Assembly: GCA_963971535.1 (NCBI GenBank) | Contig: OZ020586.1 | Coordinates: forward strand, 77,290,703 to 77,354,702 | Direction of reading: 5' to 3' | Source: Notolepis coatsorum | Taxonomy: Eukaryota; Chordata; Actinopteri; Aulopiformes; Paralepididae | Length of the DNA: 64,000 nt | Part shown: in pieces, positions 1-11,520 of the stretch | Numbering within the stretch: position 1 is the first letter of the stretch | Layout of the letters: each line of letters opens with the position of its first letter | The notes under the pieces: model-generated | Seen by the model: the letters and a program-made list of their open reading frames with translations, nothing else | What the model was told of the DNA's origin: nothing | Databases searched by the model: none | Made by a program: the position numbers and the translations under genes

Positions 1-656
1 TGAAAAACTTTCGTTTTTGGAAACTTCCTGAAAAAAGGTGATTCTGCAGGAATCGCGCTTTAGTGGAATACACAAAACACGTAGTAATTTTTCGGCCTAT
101 TTATGAATCGTTTTCAAATAAATGCTAGATTATCGATAGTATATGTGTACTTATGCACGCTAGAGAAGCGGGCTGAAAAATCTATTATCTTATTTCCTGA
201 TCAGCACACATATCCCAAGACTGGTAAAATAAATTCCTTACCTCAGATCAAATGTTCTCCAAAAAGATTATTCCAATTCCCGATCGCCATTCCAAATATC
301 GATCGCGTTTATTGATCCAACGCTGGGTCCATGCTGTTCTGCGGCTCGGCAATGAATGGGATCGTCTCCGGTTACATGCCTGACAAGTAAAATGTGGATT
401 CTGGACTATTTTTTTCCCATCCATTTCATTCAGTCCAATCCAATGGGTGGAATACCATCCGGAGAGACGATAGGGGGCGGTATTTTCCCTGTTCGAGCTC
501 AGATAGATCCCCAATGGTAACGTGAGGCTAGATTGATGAAAAATGTATGGAAATCAATAATAAAAAAAAATCCGATTAAATAACGAGATTTCTCGTTCTT
601 GGCACTCAACGCATGGCATGAACTAACGAGATTTCACGTCGTTGGCACTCAAAGTG
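1..656 (+). mobile_element. piggyBac-like non-autonomous element, family A (left end outside window)
   Basis: The right end reads GGCACTCAAAGTG followed by TTAA at 657-660, the target site used by piggyBac elements. The body matches the complete family A copy at 4822-5752, for example around 90-140 against 5115-5165. No transposase frame is present, so this is a non-autonomous copy. It sits inside the 3' part of the LINE that continues at 661. Confidence 0.7.
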
Positions 657-660
657 TTAA

Positions 661-2474
661 GAGCGGTTTTGAATGTGGGTAGGGATTCACATTCCTTTAC
701 AGCTTTGGGTAGGGCGTTCCACATTGATGTGGCATAATTGCGAAACGTGTTTAGTCCCTTGTTTGAGCCGAATCTGGGTTTAACATGATGTTATGGGTTT
801 TACAATGATGGTGTTGTGGTCGTGGTATTCACTGACCTTTGGGAAGTATTTTGACATGTACATGGGTACCTTAGTCGTATAGTGTATCTTGTAGACCAGG
901 CCCATTGCAAGTTGCTGTACTCTGTCGTCTACTCTAAGCCATCCTAGGTAGTCAAAGTGGGCAGGGGTGAGGTGGGTTCTAGGAGTAAGGTCAAGTAGTA
1001 GTAGTAGTCTGACCAGTTTGTTTTGTGATGTTTGTAATCTTGTTTTTAGCGCCTTTGAGGTGCTTTGGTACCATGAGGTGCAAGCATAGTCGTAGTACCC
1101 TTAAATGAGTGCTCCTGCCAGAGTCTTCAGGGTATTCTTGTTTACCAGAGAGGAGATCCGGTACAAGAATCTAGTCGTTGGTTGACTTTTTTTATTACCT
1201 TGGATGCCATTTTGTCACAGGAAAGATTTGCCTCTAGGATGGACCCTAGGTATGTAATTTCATCTTTCCTTGTGACAATATTGTCACCCACTGTAACTGA
1301 GAAGCCGTCGGTCTTGCCGAGTTTGTTATTTGATCCGAAGAGAATGGACTCCGTTTTACCCAGGTGTAATGATTGTTTGTTATCAGCGAGCCAGGTGCAG
1401 ATACTGCCGAGTTCTGAGCTGAGGGTTTTTTCAACCTGTAACTTGTTCTTGTCAGAGACCAGCAGGGCTGAGTCGTCCGCGAACAAGAACAAGTTGCAGT
1501 CACAAGCTGACGACATGTCATTTGCATAAATTAGGAACAGTAGCGGTCCTAGTATGCTTCCTTGTGGAACACCACAGCTCACTGGGAGGGGGGGGATAGA
1601 GTACCGTTTACCTCCACCATCTGTTCTCTCCCCTCAAGGATTGCATCCAGCTCACTGATAAACTATCAAAACCAATTGCTTTTAGCTTGTTAATCAGAAT
1701 GGAGTGATTGACAGTGTCGAAGGCCTTTTGTAGGTCCAGTATGACCATGCCGCAGTATTTGCCCGCGTCCACCTCATGTTTGATGTGGTCGTTCAAATAG
1801 AGAAGGCATGTTGTCAGTGGAGTGGGATGTTCTGAAACCAGATTGGAATTCGTAGATTCGATTTTCTTCCGCTAGGTACTTTTCGACCTGTTCATAGACA
1901 TTTTTTTCCATGACTTTCGAGATGGAGGTAAGAATAGAAACAGGGCGGTAGTTACCTGGGTCTAATTTGCTGCCCTTTTTGTGCAGAGGGGTCACTCTCG
2001 CAATTTTGAAGTCCTTGGGGACGTGTCCCTGTTTTATGGAGAGGTTTATTATGTGTGTGATGACTGGGGTGATGGCGGCTGCTGAGTCTCTGAGGAATTT
2101 GGAGGGGATGTTGTCATGGCCAGTGGCCTTTAGGTTGGAGGGCGCTCAGTTTTTTGAGTACCTCATCTGTTGTTACCATTTCCAGTTTGAAGTCGTCTTT
2201 GCTTACCCCTAGGTTTTTGTAGTATGCTACTATGTGTTCTACCCCATAATGCCCTGAGTGGGAGGGTAGTTTGTTTACCAGTGTTGTGGCTATGTTTGTG
2301 AAGAAAATGTTTAAGTAATTGGCTACATCCAGCTTGTCTGTGATGAGCGTGTTGTCCGTCTTTATGTTTATGTTTGAGAATCTGGTTTACATTTTTTACT
2401 GCAGCCTAGTTGATTATAGAGTAATTTCCAAAGTTCACGTGGTTTGTTTTTGTTTTACTCAGTTTTGTCATTGA
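661..2474 (-). mobile_element. CR1/L2-group LINE, 3' half of ORF2 (family LINE-A), degenerate
   Basis: Minus-strand frames at 1774-1995, 1608-1796 and 1142-1582 together give the reverse-transcriptase order NYRPVS, FRTSHST, DLQKAFDTVNH (motif A), CGVPQGSILGPLL (motif B) and LFADDSALL (motif C, with the catalytic DD). They are broken by frameshifts, so the copy is dead. The remainder down to 661 corresponds to the ORF2 C-terminus of the + copy at 34281-35234. The body is interrupted by a hAT at 2475-3748 and resumes at 3749. The exact clade (L2, CR1 or Rex1-like) is inferred from the motifs only. Confidence 0.85.
1142..1995 (-). pseudogene. LINE-A reverse transcriptase palm region, frameshifted
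   Basis: Three overlapping minus-strand frames carry reverse-transcriptase motifs A, B and C in the right order, with frame changes between them near 1600 and 1785. The polymerase would copy the element RNA at the nicked target. The breaks between motifs A and B, and upstream of A, mean no intact protein can be made. Confidence 0.8.
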
Positions 2475-3748
2475 CAGGGCTGTACAGTGCGACATATATA
2501 TCGCACGTGCTACAGCAACAGCGGTCTGTGCGATGGATGGATTTACTTCAATAGCACTGGTGCGATAGGGATTCGGTTCATATAGATACTCTTATTTTGA
2601 AAATCCTGTAGCGGGTCTCATTTCTGCCCACGCGCAGCTCCAGCTAGGCTCCGAAAGCTAGCAACGTTCAGGTGCATATGATACTCTTATTTTGAAAAAA
2701 CTCTTGTGACAACTCGCCGAGTCATATCCGCCCTATCCGTGCTTCTGCAAGCAGAGCAGCGCGTTGGTCGGTTGGTGCGCACTGCTGCGTTAACACAGCA
2801 GTGCGCCTACACGTCCCGAAATAAGTCCGTGGTGTTTTTTTTTTCTCGCAACGGGTCAAATGCATCTACATGCTTTGCACCGTCGCCATTCCTTTATGCG
2901 CACATCGCCCGAAATTAACGTTTATGTACCATTACAATCACTACAACGTTAGCAAGCTAACAAGCTAATCCTGATCAGAGGCAGAGGCGCAGAGCCAGCA
3001 GACACAGTGTGGACTGGGGAAAGGGAAATTGGGGGGCACTCTCTCCCCTTCCCTGTGTGTGTGTGTGCGTGCGTTTGGAAAGACGATGAAGTCACTAGTC
3101 AGAACTCAGGACAGGAGTATATTATAGTAAACTGAGGATGGACAGATAATGTTGATATTCAAATATAAACAAGTTTCGAGAGGAGTGGAAGTTTGAAGAC
3201 AGACTAGACTACAATATGATGCGGGGGTGGTGAGTTGAAACAGTGTGTGTGAATGAATGAATGAAAACTTTATTTAACAGATTGCAGAATGGGTACAGTA
3301 CAGTACGGCTCAATACACACAATTGTTAAGGGGATGCAGACCAGAGAAAGACGTTTGTCTTGTTTACATCAGGGTCCCCCATTGTGTGTGTGTGTGTCCC
3401 AACCGACCCCACTTCTATGTTTCAATAAATTATTTGCATTTAAAACTATTAACGCTGACTCATTCCTTCAGTCCACTCAAAATTATGCTAATATTCCTTA
3501 TGTTGTTTATGATATTAATTGAAAATAGCATATGAGAGTATCATAGTAATAATAACACATGGCGATATACTAAATGACAGCCAAACATGGCACTGCAACT
3601 AAATAACACAAATACAATAGGCACATTTGTGACTGTTACAAATATAACACGTTTTATACTTGTGCTACAAGATTTTGGCCTGTGCTACAAAACTATCAAC
3701 CTCTGTAGCACCAGTGCTATGTGCAAAAAAAGTTAACGTACAGCCCTG
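2475..3748. mobile_element. hAT-type non-autonomous transposon inside LINE-A
   Basis: The termini are CAGGGCTGTAC and GTACAGCCCTG, inverted and perfect for 11 bp. The flanks share CATTGA (2469-2474 and 3749-3754), a partly preserved 8-bp hAT duplication. LINE-A coding sequence runs up to one side and resumes on the other. No transposase is seen. A LINE-A 3' end is nested inside at 3251-3382. Confidence 0.8.
3251..3382 (-). mobile_element. LINE-A 3' end, 5'-truncated
   Basis: Read on the minus strand this ends in a (TTCA)n tail. Its 3' UTR matches 35728-35872, 32764-32911 and 38262-38400. Only about 130 bp remain, which is usual for target-primed LINE insertions. It lies inside the hAT at 2475-3748. 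Confidence 0.8.
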
Positions 3749-3955
3749 CATTGATGAAATTTCTTTTTGCGGTTTTGATCATGGTGTTTACGTCATTTCT
3801 TAGTCTGTTTCTTTGAATTTTTTGTTCAACCACGTGGGCTTGGAGTTCACTGTTTGAGCTTTTGGAAAGCTTTGTCTGACTTTTATGAAGTTCAGAGCAT
3901 TTTTTGTCTCTGGTTTTCATAGCGGTGCATGTCTTTAATTTGTGATGTTTCATTT
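3749..3955 (-). pseudogene. LINE-A ORF2 segment upstream of the RT core
   Basis: The minus-strand frame is a basic, helical stretch ending in RNRLRNDVNTMIKTAKRNF, the linker that precedes the reverse-transcriptase domain in CR1/L2-type ORF2 proteins. It continues the LINE cut off at 2474 by the hAT, so both pieces belong to one original insertion. Confidence 0.65.
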
Positions 3956-4320
3956 TTAGTTCACACTCAGGATTATCAAAATGTAATCATGAAGCATGTC
4001 GTTATTTTGTATAGACAATGTTTAATTGAATTCACAGAAAACATACATCGTTATTGAGATGATAGAAGATTTTGTCCATATCGCACAGCCCTAATAAATT
4101 AAATGTAGAGTTCGTAATGAGATGGTTACACTCTACTCACATATCCCAGGCTCCTTCTCTCCTCTCTTTCCCTGGTGGCTTTTCTCTGAGGACTCTTTGG
4201 TTGGTTCCACATCGTCCTCCTTGCATTCCAACTGCATCCCCCCAGTGGCCCCTGGGCTCTCCGGTGCCGGCTCCTCCTCCATAACAGGCTCCTCCTCCAT
4301 AACAGGCTACAGTCGTAAAA
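3956..4320. other. Unassigned spacer
   Basis: I see no gene. Around 4075-4095 the sequence ccatatcgcacagccctaat resembles the end of a hAT of the 18447-19056 type, but no partner end or target duplication was found. Confidence 0.4.
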
Positions 4321-4549
4321 GGTACAGTCAGATAACACCATGGATGTGTTCAGGTACAGTCAGATAACACCAGGGATGTGATCAGGTACAGTCAGACAAC
4401 ACCATGGATGTGTTCAGGTACAGTCAGATAACACCAGGGATGTGATCAGGTACAGTCAGACAACACCAGGGATGTGTTCAGGTACAGTCAGATAACACCA
4501 GGGATGTGATCAGGTACAGTCAGACAACACCAGGGATGTGTTCAGGTAC
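4321..4549. repeat. 32-bp minisatellite, left part
   Basis: About seven tandem copies of a 32-bp unit beginning GGTACAGTCAGATAACACCA, alternating between ATGGATGTGTT and GGGATGTGATC variants. The array is cut by the hAT at 4550-8054 and resumes at 8055. Confidence 0.9.
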
Positions 4550-4755
4550 TAGGGCTGGGTATCGCCACCGATTTCCCGAATCGATTAGATTCACAAGGTC
4601 CCGAATCGATTCGATTTCCGATTAAATTCTATTCAATGCTATAATATTGTAATAATAATAAACATTCTTTGTATAGCACTTTTCATACAGAAACTGCAGC
4701 TCAAAGTGCTTCACAACAGAAAAATGAGCACATAAAGTGCAGACATATAAAATCA

Positions 4756-6003
4756 CAGTTTTTCACATTAGGATCTAACATCCCAACAGGCCACCGTGTT
4801 TATGGTTTGATTCAGTTTTAACACTTTGAGTGCCACGCCGGGTTTTCCTTTTTACCCCCTTGATGCCACGGTCCACTTCAATGTTAATATCGCCTAATCT
4901 ATGTTTTAAATTATGGCTATGTGTCTAATCTGCCCGTCGCTTATCAAGGAATACTTTTCCAGTCAGTGCTGTCAAGGCAGATTGGTTTTTTATCGCTTCA
5001 TTTCCGTTTCAGAGCATTTTGAAAAGCACCCGTTTTGAGGTAAAAAACAGTTCATTCCAGACCATTCTATGATAATCGTCTTTTACTGGAATATTCCAGA
5101 ACGTTGATATTTGTCGGCCTATTTATGAATCGTTTTCAAATAAACGCTAGATGATCAATATTATACGTGCACGCAAGCACATTCGAGCCGCGCACGGATA
5201 ATCGCCGTGTTCATTTCCTCTTGAACTTTTACAGTGAAACCGAAAGAGCCCATTTCACAAAACAGCCTATATCTTCATCAAAATTTGTCTGATTATCCTA
5301 ACACTGATAACATAGATTCCTTACCTGACATCAGATGGTATCCAACTGGTATATTCCAATTCCTGATCACCATTCGAAAAAATCGATAAGTGTATGGATC
5401 CAACACGATACAGTAGTACACATGATTCCGCGGGGCTGAGACTCCAGAATGAACTGTGGTAACCCCGGCTGGATCAGTGGACTGGAAAATGTGGAGTACC
5501 GGATTTTTTTCCCCATCCATTTTCATTGAGTCCATTCCAAAATCCCTTATGTCATCTGGGAGACGATAGGGGGCGCTTTTTTCCACATATGATCGCCGGC
5601 GGCGCTCGGGTATACTCGGGTAGGCTCGCGTGATGCAATATGATTTCAGATCGCTAAAAAAAATTAAATAAAAGAAATCCGAGAAATCTCGTGAGTGGCT
5701 TTCAACATAACTATCGCAAACCCGAGATATCTCGTGTGTGGCAGTGAAAGTGTTAAATAGACAATAATAAAAAGAGTAAGATTAAATAGACAGATAAAAA
5801 TAGTGCAATAGTGCATTGCAATAAAATAGTAGAATAGAATAGATAAAAAAAAAAATGTACAGTGCAATAAAATAGTTCTGGATTACTGTTCAACAGTTCA
5901 AAGTCGTCTTTACCTTCTCTGTTTGGTATCCACAGTTTAAAACATGACAGTCTTCCCTCCTGTTTTATACCCACTTTGAGCCTTCGAACCTCCCACTCAG
6001 GGC
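4756..6003 (-). mobile_element. L2-like LINE 3' region, split by piggyBac A
   Basis: 4756-4821 and 5757-6003 are the reverse complement of one continuous stretch at about 29150-29470. The join corresponds to a TTTAAA site at about 29403-29409, so the other copy shows the empty site for the piggyBac insertion. Confidence 0.75.
4822..5752 (+). mobile_element. piggyBac-like non-autonomous element, family A, complete
   Basis: It is flanked by TTAA on both sides (4818-4821 and 5753-5756). The inverted ends are CACTTTGAGTGCCA and TGGCAGTGAAAGTG. It is 931 bp long with no transposase frame, so it would need an enzyme supplied in trans. The uninterrupted LINE at 29150-29470 confirms the insertion point. 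Confidence 0.85.
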
Positions 6004-6283
6004 AAACCTCCCTCTTACAGCGCAGACACACCAGCCCCGTGCGAAGGCAGGCGGGCGACCAGCGCTTCACTTTCGCTCCCATGTTAACGGACGTAGCTGT
6101 GCCCACCGGCCGCACGACTAGCAGGCTGGAAGCGATCGTTTTCGCTTTGGTAGGATTCAGAGGCATGCGCCACGCGCATTTTCACAGAAATACACTCAAT
6201 ATCTGCATTATTACCACACATATAGATGTTGTTCAACCAGCTAATGTGTCTATCTTTCCCAATACAAATAAACCATATTACTA

Positions 6284-7063
6284 CAGGGCTCGAAATTGCG
6301 ACCGAATTGGTCGCATATGCGACCGAAATTGTACTTGTGCAACCTCAAAATATAATTGGGAGCATTCGTGCGAGTGCAAATAATTGTTCTGGTGCAGCTA
6401 ACATCATCTCAACGTCAACACTCTGTTGACACTAAGCTAGTTTGCCGACAGCAATGTTATCCCAACACATAGTTCCGTGTGTGAATAATGTTGAGCCACC
6501 ACAAAAGATGAATCCAAAGTTTAATCCAGTAAGAATAGTACTAGGCTATATAACATACATCTTTGCAAGTAGATTACATTAGCAAAATGCCCTTTTGACA
6601 TATAGCCTACATATTCATAATCATGAACGTTTATTTGGAAGTATACTTAGTTTTAAAGTGGTCAGACAGTTCCCTCTGTGTGTAATACAGACAGTCTTCA
6701 CACATTCATAAATAACACTTACAGAAAAGCTTATTGTGCACTGTAATACGTTTTGTTCAATGGGGGATTTTTTTTATGTACCGAATACCATGATACCCTC
6801 AAAATGTCATACCGGCACATGCCTAGTCTACACTATAGGCTACACTACTAGGTCTACACTATACTATAGTTTAAGGCTACTTTCACTGTATTACAGTACT
6901 GTTATATTGTCGTTTTTTTTATCAATAAAAAATATATATTACGTATATATTGTTGGTGCTCCTTACATTTTGGTGGGTGCTCATACATTTTTGCTGGTGC
7001 TCCCAACTTTTTGAAGTTGGGAGCACGAGTGCTACCAAGTAAAAATGTTAATTTCGAGCCCTG
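6284..7063. mobile_element. hAT-type MITE (CAGGGCTCGAAATT ends)
   Basis: The ends CAGGGCTCGAAATT and AATTTCGAGCCCTG are perfect inverted repeats. The flanks share only TACTA, so the 8-bp duplication is eroded. The element is 780 bp and AT-rich, with no coding potential. Confidence 0.75.
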
Positions 7064-7865
7064 TACTATACTTTTTTACTGTACAGTCACACTAATCATC
7101 ATTCTAAAATGAATTCAAACATTTGAATTAATTATATAATAACTGGTTATACATGCAAAATGGACAATAGAACACTGGAACTGGAAATTAGGGCCGTTTT
7201 AAATACTTCAAAGCTTCGTTCGATGGGCATGGGATTCGTGGGAAAATAAAATTTTATAAAATATATTAAAAAAAAGATTCTATTATTAATTTTTTTACCT
7301 GCAAAATCAACTCTGCCTCTCTTTGTTAACTACAAAAAGCAATGCATTTTGGTATTTAAGATGAGGTCGGACTTGGCACTGACAGATATGTGTTCATTGT
7401 GCTGCTTTTATAAAGCCTCAAATGACGGCTTAAATATTTCATGAAAGCAAAGTGTTTCGTTTGTCTAAGATTTAAAAAGGTTTAAACTTTACAGCACTGA
7501 CAAAGTTGAACAAAGTGCTGTACAAGTCCCACAAAATAATTTTTATTTTTTAATTAATTTAGTATTATTATTTTTTTAATCTCGAAGCTTCGAATTAAAA
7601 TCGAATCTAGGCCCCGAAGCTTCGAATTCGAAAAATTCAAAGGTCAACCCTACAAATAAGACATGTTTGGCAAATAAGACAATAAGATGTGTTACGGTCT
7701 GGGTGATGTCTCAGTAAGTGGTTTCATAGATTTGTTGTATTTCCCACAATCATTATCTATGTCTGTCACTATAGCCAATGGAAATGCTAGAAATGGTCAC
7801 ATGTGCTGGGAGAACCAATGGAAAATGCCTATCCTGAGGCCAAAATAAATTGCAGACCACTGGTC

Positions 7866-7952
7866 TACACCCTCCCCAGACCGACAGTGGGCAATGCGCG
7901 CAACGACCAGGAAGGGAATTGGCATAACGATTAAAGTGAAAAAATAAAACAA
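7866..7952 (+). repeat. Fragment of tRNA-derived SINE family 1
   Basis: The stretch around GCAACGACCAGGAAGGG and AATTGGCATAACGA matches the 3' part of the SINE at 17385-17887, just before its A-rich tail. Head and middle are missing. Confidence 0.5.
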
Positions 7953-8054
7953 AAATGTTTTATTCAAGATCGATCTTGGGATTTTATGAATCGATAATCA
8001 CTCATTCAAATGAAGATAGATTCAGAATCAGGATTTTTTTTCAACCCAGCCCTA

Positions 8055-8095
8055 TCAGGTACAGTCAGACAACACCAGGGAGGTTTTCAGGATAG
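8055..8095. repeat. 32-bp minisatellite, right remnant
   Basis: One further unit of the array at 4321-4549 resumes immediately after the hAT target duplication, showing that the hAT landed inside the array. Confidence 0.85.
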
Positions 8096-8249
8096 TCAGA
8101 ATACCCCCAAAACATGCACCACGCTCCCGAGTCCCCACCTCACCCCCAAACCTCACCCCCAAACTACTGCTATCAGTTTGTTCCAATAAGAAACCATGCT
8201 GTTCCTGTTCTCACTACTATCAGACTCAAGAAGAAATGATTGACACGTA

Positions 8250-8420
8250 CTGTAACACTTAGCAACCTCAGACCCATCATCGCTCAGCCAAGGCCGGCCT
8301 CACCCCCCATCACAAAATCACTGACAATGGCCCTTCTGAATGTTAGATCGTTGAGCAACAAATCTTCCTTAATCAATGATCCGATAACTGAAAAGAATTT
8401 GCAATGCATGTTCAGTGTTT
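8250..8420 (+). pseudogene. LINE ORF2 endonuclease N-terminus, fragment
   Basis: The frame contains MALLNVRSLSNKSSLIND followed by an ITEKNLQCMF-like segment. This matches the first strand and helix of the apurinic-type endonuclease in L2/CR1 ORF2 proteins (N-V-R-S-L then K). It stops abruptly before the next motif. 8096-8249 and 8421-8514 hold nothing I can assign. Confidence 0.6.
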
Positions 8421-8518
8421 CCCCTACCTACCACGTTAGCAAGCTAGTGAGCTAGCGGTGCCACAGATGGCTATGTTTATTGTTTATGTTGACAACAACA
8501 AGCGACACCGTATATTAA

Positions 8519-9470
8519 CACATTGGTCGCCAAGAACGAGTTATGCCGTTTTTGCCCGCCATGCGTTGAACGCCAAGAACGACTTACGCCGTTTTTGGGA
8601 TCAATATTAAAGTTTTTCGCCATGGCATTCATAATTCATCCAGCCAACCTCCGGACTGCAGTGGGACCCTGTATGAGATAGCAACGCCTCAATACCGCCG
8701 CCTGGTGGATGGTCAGGCGAGATACACTCTCGCCAAAACCGGAAGTGCCGATCGGTGATCGGTGCGTAGAGGAAATCCCTCCGGCAGTGATATCTTGTTA
8801 CGTGGCTCCAGACAAACACTATAGTGCATTTGGATCGCTTTCTAAACTTAAATCGATATGATTTCGGCGTTTATTGCACCATACAAACCGGAAATGGATC
8901 TAGGAGATCGGCGTCAAATAATTGGGATCTTTTTCCTCCAGTCTCATCGGCAAACGGTAAGAGGACAGTAACGTTATTTTCAGCCCGATTGTTTATTCAT
9001 TTCACTGCAAACCATCTGATCAATATATCAACCCATACTAAATAAAGCCGTTACTGACGATCAAGGAATTATAAACGACCCCCCCCCCCCTTTCCTTCAC
9101 ACATGATGAAGCATAATGTATACCGATCATATACATTTGAATTTTTTAATATAGCGTGTATAGGAAAGAAACGCCAATCGATAATCTATCATATGCTTCA
9201 GGGCCTATAACTACTGTTTTTGGAATTACAGCAGAAAAGATTAAAAACATACTTATATTCTCGACGCTATTAACACAACAATGTATGAATGAAAAAATAT
9301 AACGTTCCCACATCCTGAACGATAATCGATGTTGAATGGGCCATAGTAATGTCAATATAGCAATAAAATTTAAAAAGTTATAGCCCTGCAAAGAAGGTAA
9401 ACATCTCCATAGGATTTCAACAGTGGCAGACTGGGTACTTTGATGGGCACAACCCCCGGCGCCCAATGTG
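8519..9470 (+). mobile_element. piggyBac-like non-autonomous element, family B, copy 1
   Basis: TTAA lies at 8515-8518 and 9471-9474. The inverted ends are CACATTGGTCGCC and GGCGCCCAATGTG. Length is 952 bp with no transposase frame. Related copies are at 20809-21750, 23114-25720 and 29481-30430. It shares its right TTAA with the next element. Confidence 0.85.
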
Positions 9471-10468
9471 TTAACACATTGGACGCCAGACCCGACATAA
9501 GTCGGGGTAACTCGCCGAACGTTGGGCGCCAAACCAGAGAAAAGTCGGGTTTTCATCGTTATTTCTTTTATTCCATATTTCCATTCATAATCCATCCATC
9601 CAGCCTGATGTTATCATTGGGAATGGGTCTGAGATTGCAAACGTCTTACGCCTTGTGGCCGGTATTGCACATCCTTGGAAACCCTCTGGCTGGTGTGTCG
9701 ATCTAAGAAGTCCGGTCCGGGTTTTCCTTCTCTGGCATGAGTAACGTTTATAACACATGGATTGGGGAGACTCGAGCACCTAGACAAGGTAAGGGCTCAG
9801 GGGAGGAAATTAGGCCATTTTACTCGCCAAATGCGAGCCGAGTATTCTTTATGTTTGGCGAGTGATTCATGAAGAGTAGTAAACAAAACAAAAAAATCAT
9901 TCTGCAATCTGCTGATTCGCTCACTGGCACAAGCCGAACTCTGACTCCCCCCTTATGATTCCTCCCATTTGCGCCTCATAATAATCCATAACCAATGAAC
10001 ATCATCGTTGCGCTCTAAGCTCCTCCAATGAACACTCGTTTTCTAGAAGATGCCGCCCATCTAGGGGAAGTGGATAGACTGCGTGCGGCCCTACAGACTC
10101 CTGTCACCGGCTTGACAACGTAGACAAACTTAGACAAAAACATATCAGTGGATGATAATTGCATGTAGAGTCGTCGCTTTCGGATATCAGTGTGGTCTGA
10201 CATGGGGGCGAACAACAGCATGCGACGCGTCTCCTTCGAGTCGGATGAGAATGACAAGTGGGCGTGAGGCTAACGATTCCACTCACTCAAGTCAACCAGG
10301 CCAGCATTAGCCGGCTAGCTACCTAGCATGTAACAAGCTACCATATCGCATGTTCAACATAGTGGACGACTATACTGAGCGGCTTTGCTTAAATGCAGCC
10401 GAGTGACATTTTACTTCACAACGGTGATGTTGTCATACTTGTCATTCAGAATACACCTGCTGAACCCC

Positions 10469-10702
10469 TAGGCCTAACAAAATTAATAGTTGGTTTCAGG
10501 TTGGTTGTCAGTTTGGCCATGGGTAGGTAGGGAATTTATTTTATTTTATTTTTTTATTTTATTCTTTCCCACGGCGACTATGGATAAGGAATTTCTTTAT
10601 TTAATTAAAATGTTCACAACAACATGGATGCATGTACTCTGCCAGCATGTTTAATATCCATAATACTAAATGTTTGACTAAGATTTCTATGAAACTTTAT
10701 TC

Positions 10703-10788
<86 letters not shown>

Positions 10789-10899
10789 CAAAAAAAATTA
10801 TAATTTTTTTTTAAAAACTCATAAAATATATTGGGTCGCACCTAAATCGGCAGGGTCGGTCGGCAACCTGAAACCAACTATTAATTTTGTTAGGCCCTA
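10469..10899. mobile_element. MITE with ~33-bp inverted ends and a (TA)n core
   Basis: The left arm starts TAGGCCTAACAAAATTAATA and continues to 10503. The right arm (about 10863-10899) is its reverse complement apart from one extra base. The centre is a long AT repeat. No target duplication is evident. Confidence 0.7.
10712..10782. repeat. (TA)n microsatellite
   Basis: About 35 uninterrupted TA units. It encodes only spurious YIYI frames on both strands. Confidence 0.95.
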
Positions 10900-10904
10900 G
10901 CGTT

Positions 10905-11190
10905 GACATGAGATTCGATTCCAATGTATTGTCATCATACAGCACAAGTACAGTACAACCAGAATACGTTTGGCATCCAACCAGAGTGCAAATGTAACAA
11001 GTCAAGTTCAAGTTGTTTTATTTAGCTATTACATTACAGTGAAATGCTTGGTTCTTTCACTGCCCAGCCCAGTCCAGCCCAACCCAGTCCAACCTAGACC
11101 AGCCCAACTTTCCCTGCCCAACCCAGTCCAGCCCAGCATCTTTCACTGCCGAGTTCAGCCCAACCCAGTCCAGAATAGTTCCCTCTTTCA
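10905..11190 (-). repeat. LINE 3'-tail pieces plus CCCAGTCCAG-type minisatellite
   Basis: 10910-10990 matches 42238-42322 and the reverse complement of the LINE-C tail near 47520-47560. 10995-11045 resembles another LINE 3' end. 11060-11175 is an irregular array of CCCAGTCCAGCCCAA-like units. Confidence 0.6.
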
Positions 11191-11520
11191 TGTTAATATG
11201 TGATATCCTAATATTTAGAGTAGAGATGGTGTGATTAATATATGTTTTATGCTAATATTGTGAAGAGTAGAGACACGGTGTGATTATTACTATGATTGAA
11301 AATCAATTTAGACGAAGACATACAAGGAAGTAATTATCACAATTAGCGATTTATTTATGGCTGGTAAAAAAATCAGTTTGACTGGTAAAAAAAATCATAT
11401 ACTCGCCAGTTGGCTAGTAAGCCAAAAAGTTAGTTTCCTCCCCTGTAAAAGGGCTATATGCTATCAATCTTGCGTTGATCCGATAATTCCTTCCCCGCGA
11501 TCGGAGCGTGTGTCTGTAAT

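Larger units (their letters stand above)
4550..8054. mobile_element. 3.5-kb hAT-type element inserted in a minisatellite
   Basis: The ends are TAGGGCTGGGTATCG and a matching inverted CAACCCAGCCCTA. Both sides carry the perfect 8-bp duplication TCAGGTAC (4542-4549 and 8055-8062), the hAT hallmark. No transposase frame is visible. Nested inside are an L2-like LINE piece, a piggyBac (4822-5752), a smaller hAT (6284-7063) and a SINE remnant near 7866. About 4640-4755 resembles a short dispersed fish repeat. Confidence 0.9.
9798..11445. mobile_element. hAT-type element (CAGGGGAGGAAATTAG ends)
   Basis: Left end CAGGGGAGGAAATTAGGC and right end AGTTAGTTTCCTCCCCTG are inverted. The flanks show a similar but inexact TAAGGGCT / TAAAAGGGCT. 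Length is 1648 bp with no transposase. A MITE (10469-10899) and LINE-tail material are nested inside. Confidence 0.7.
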
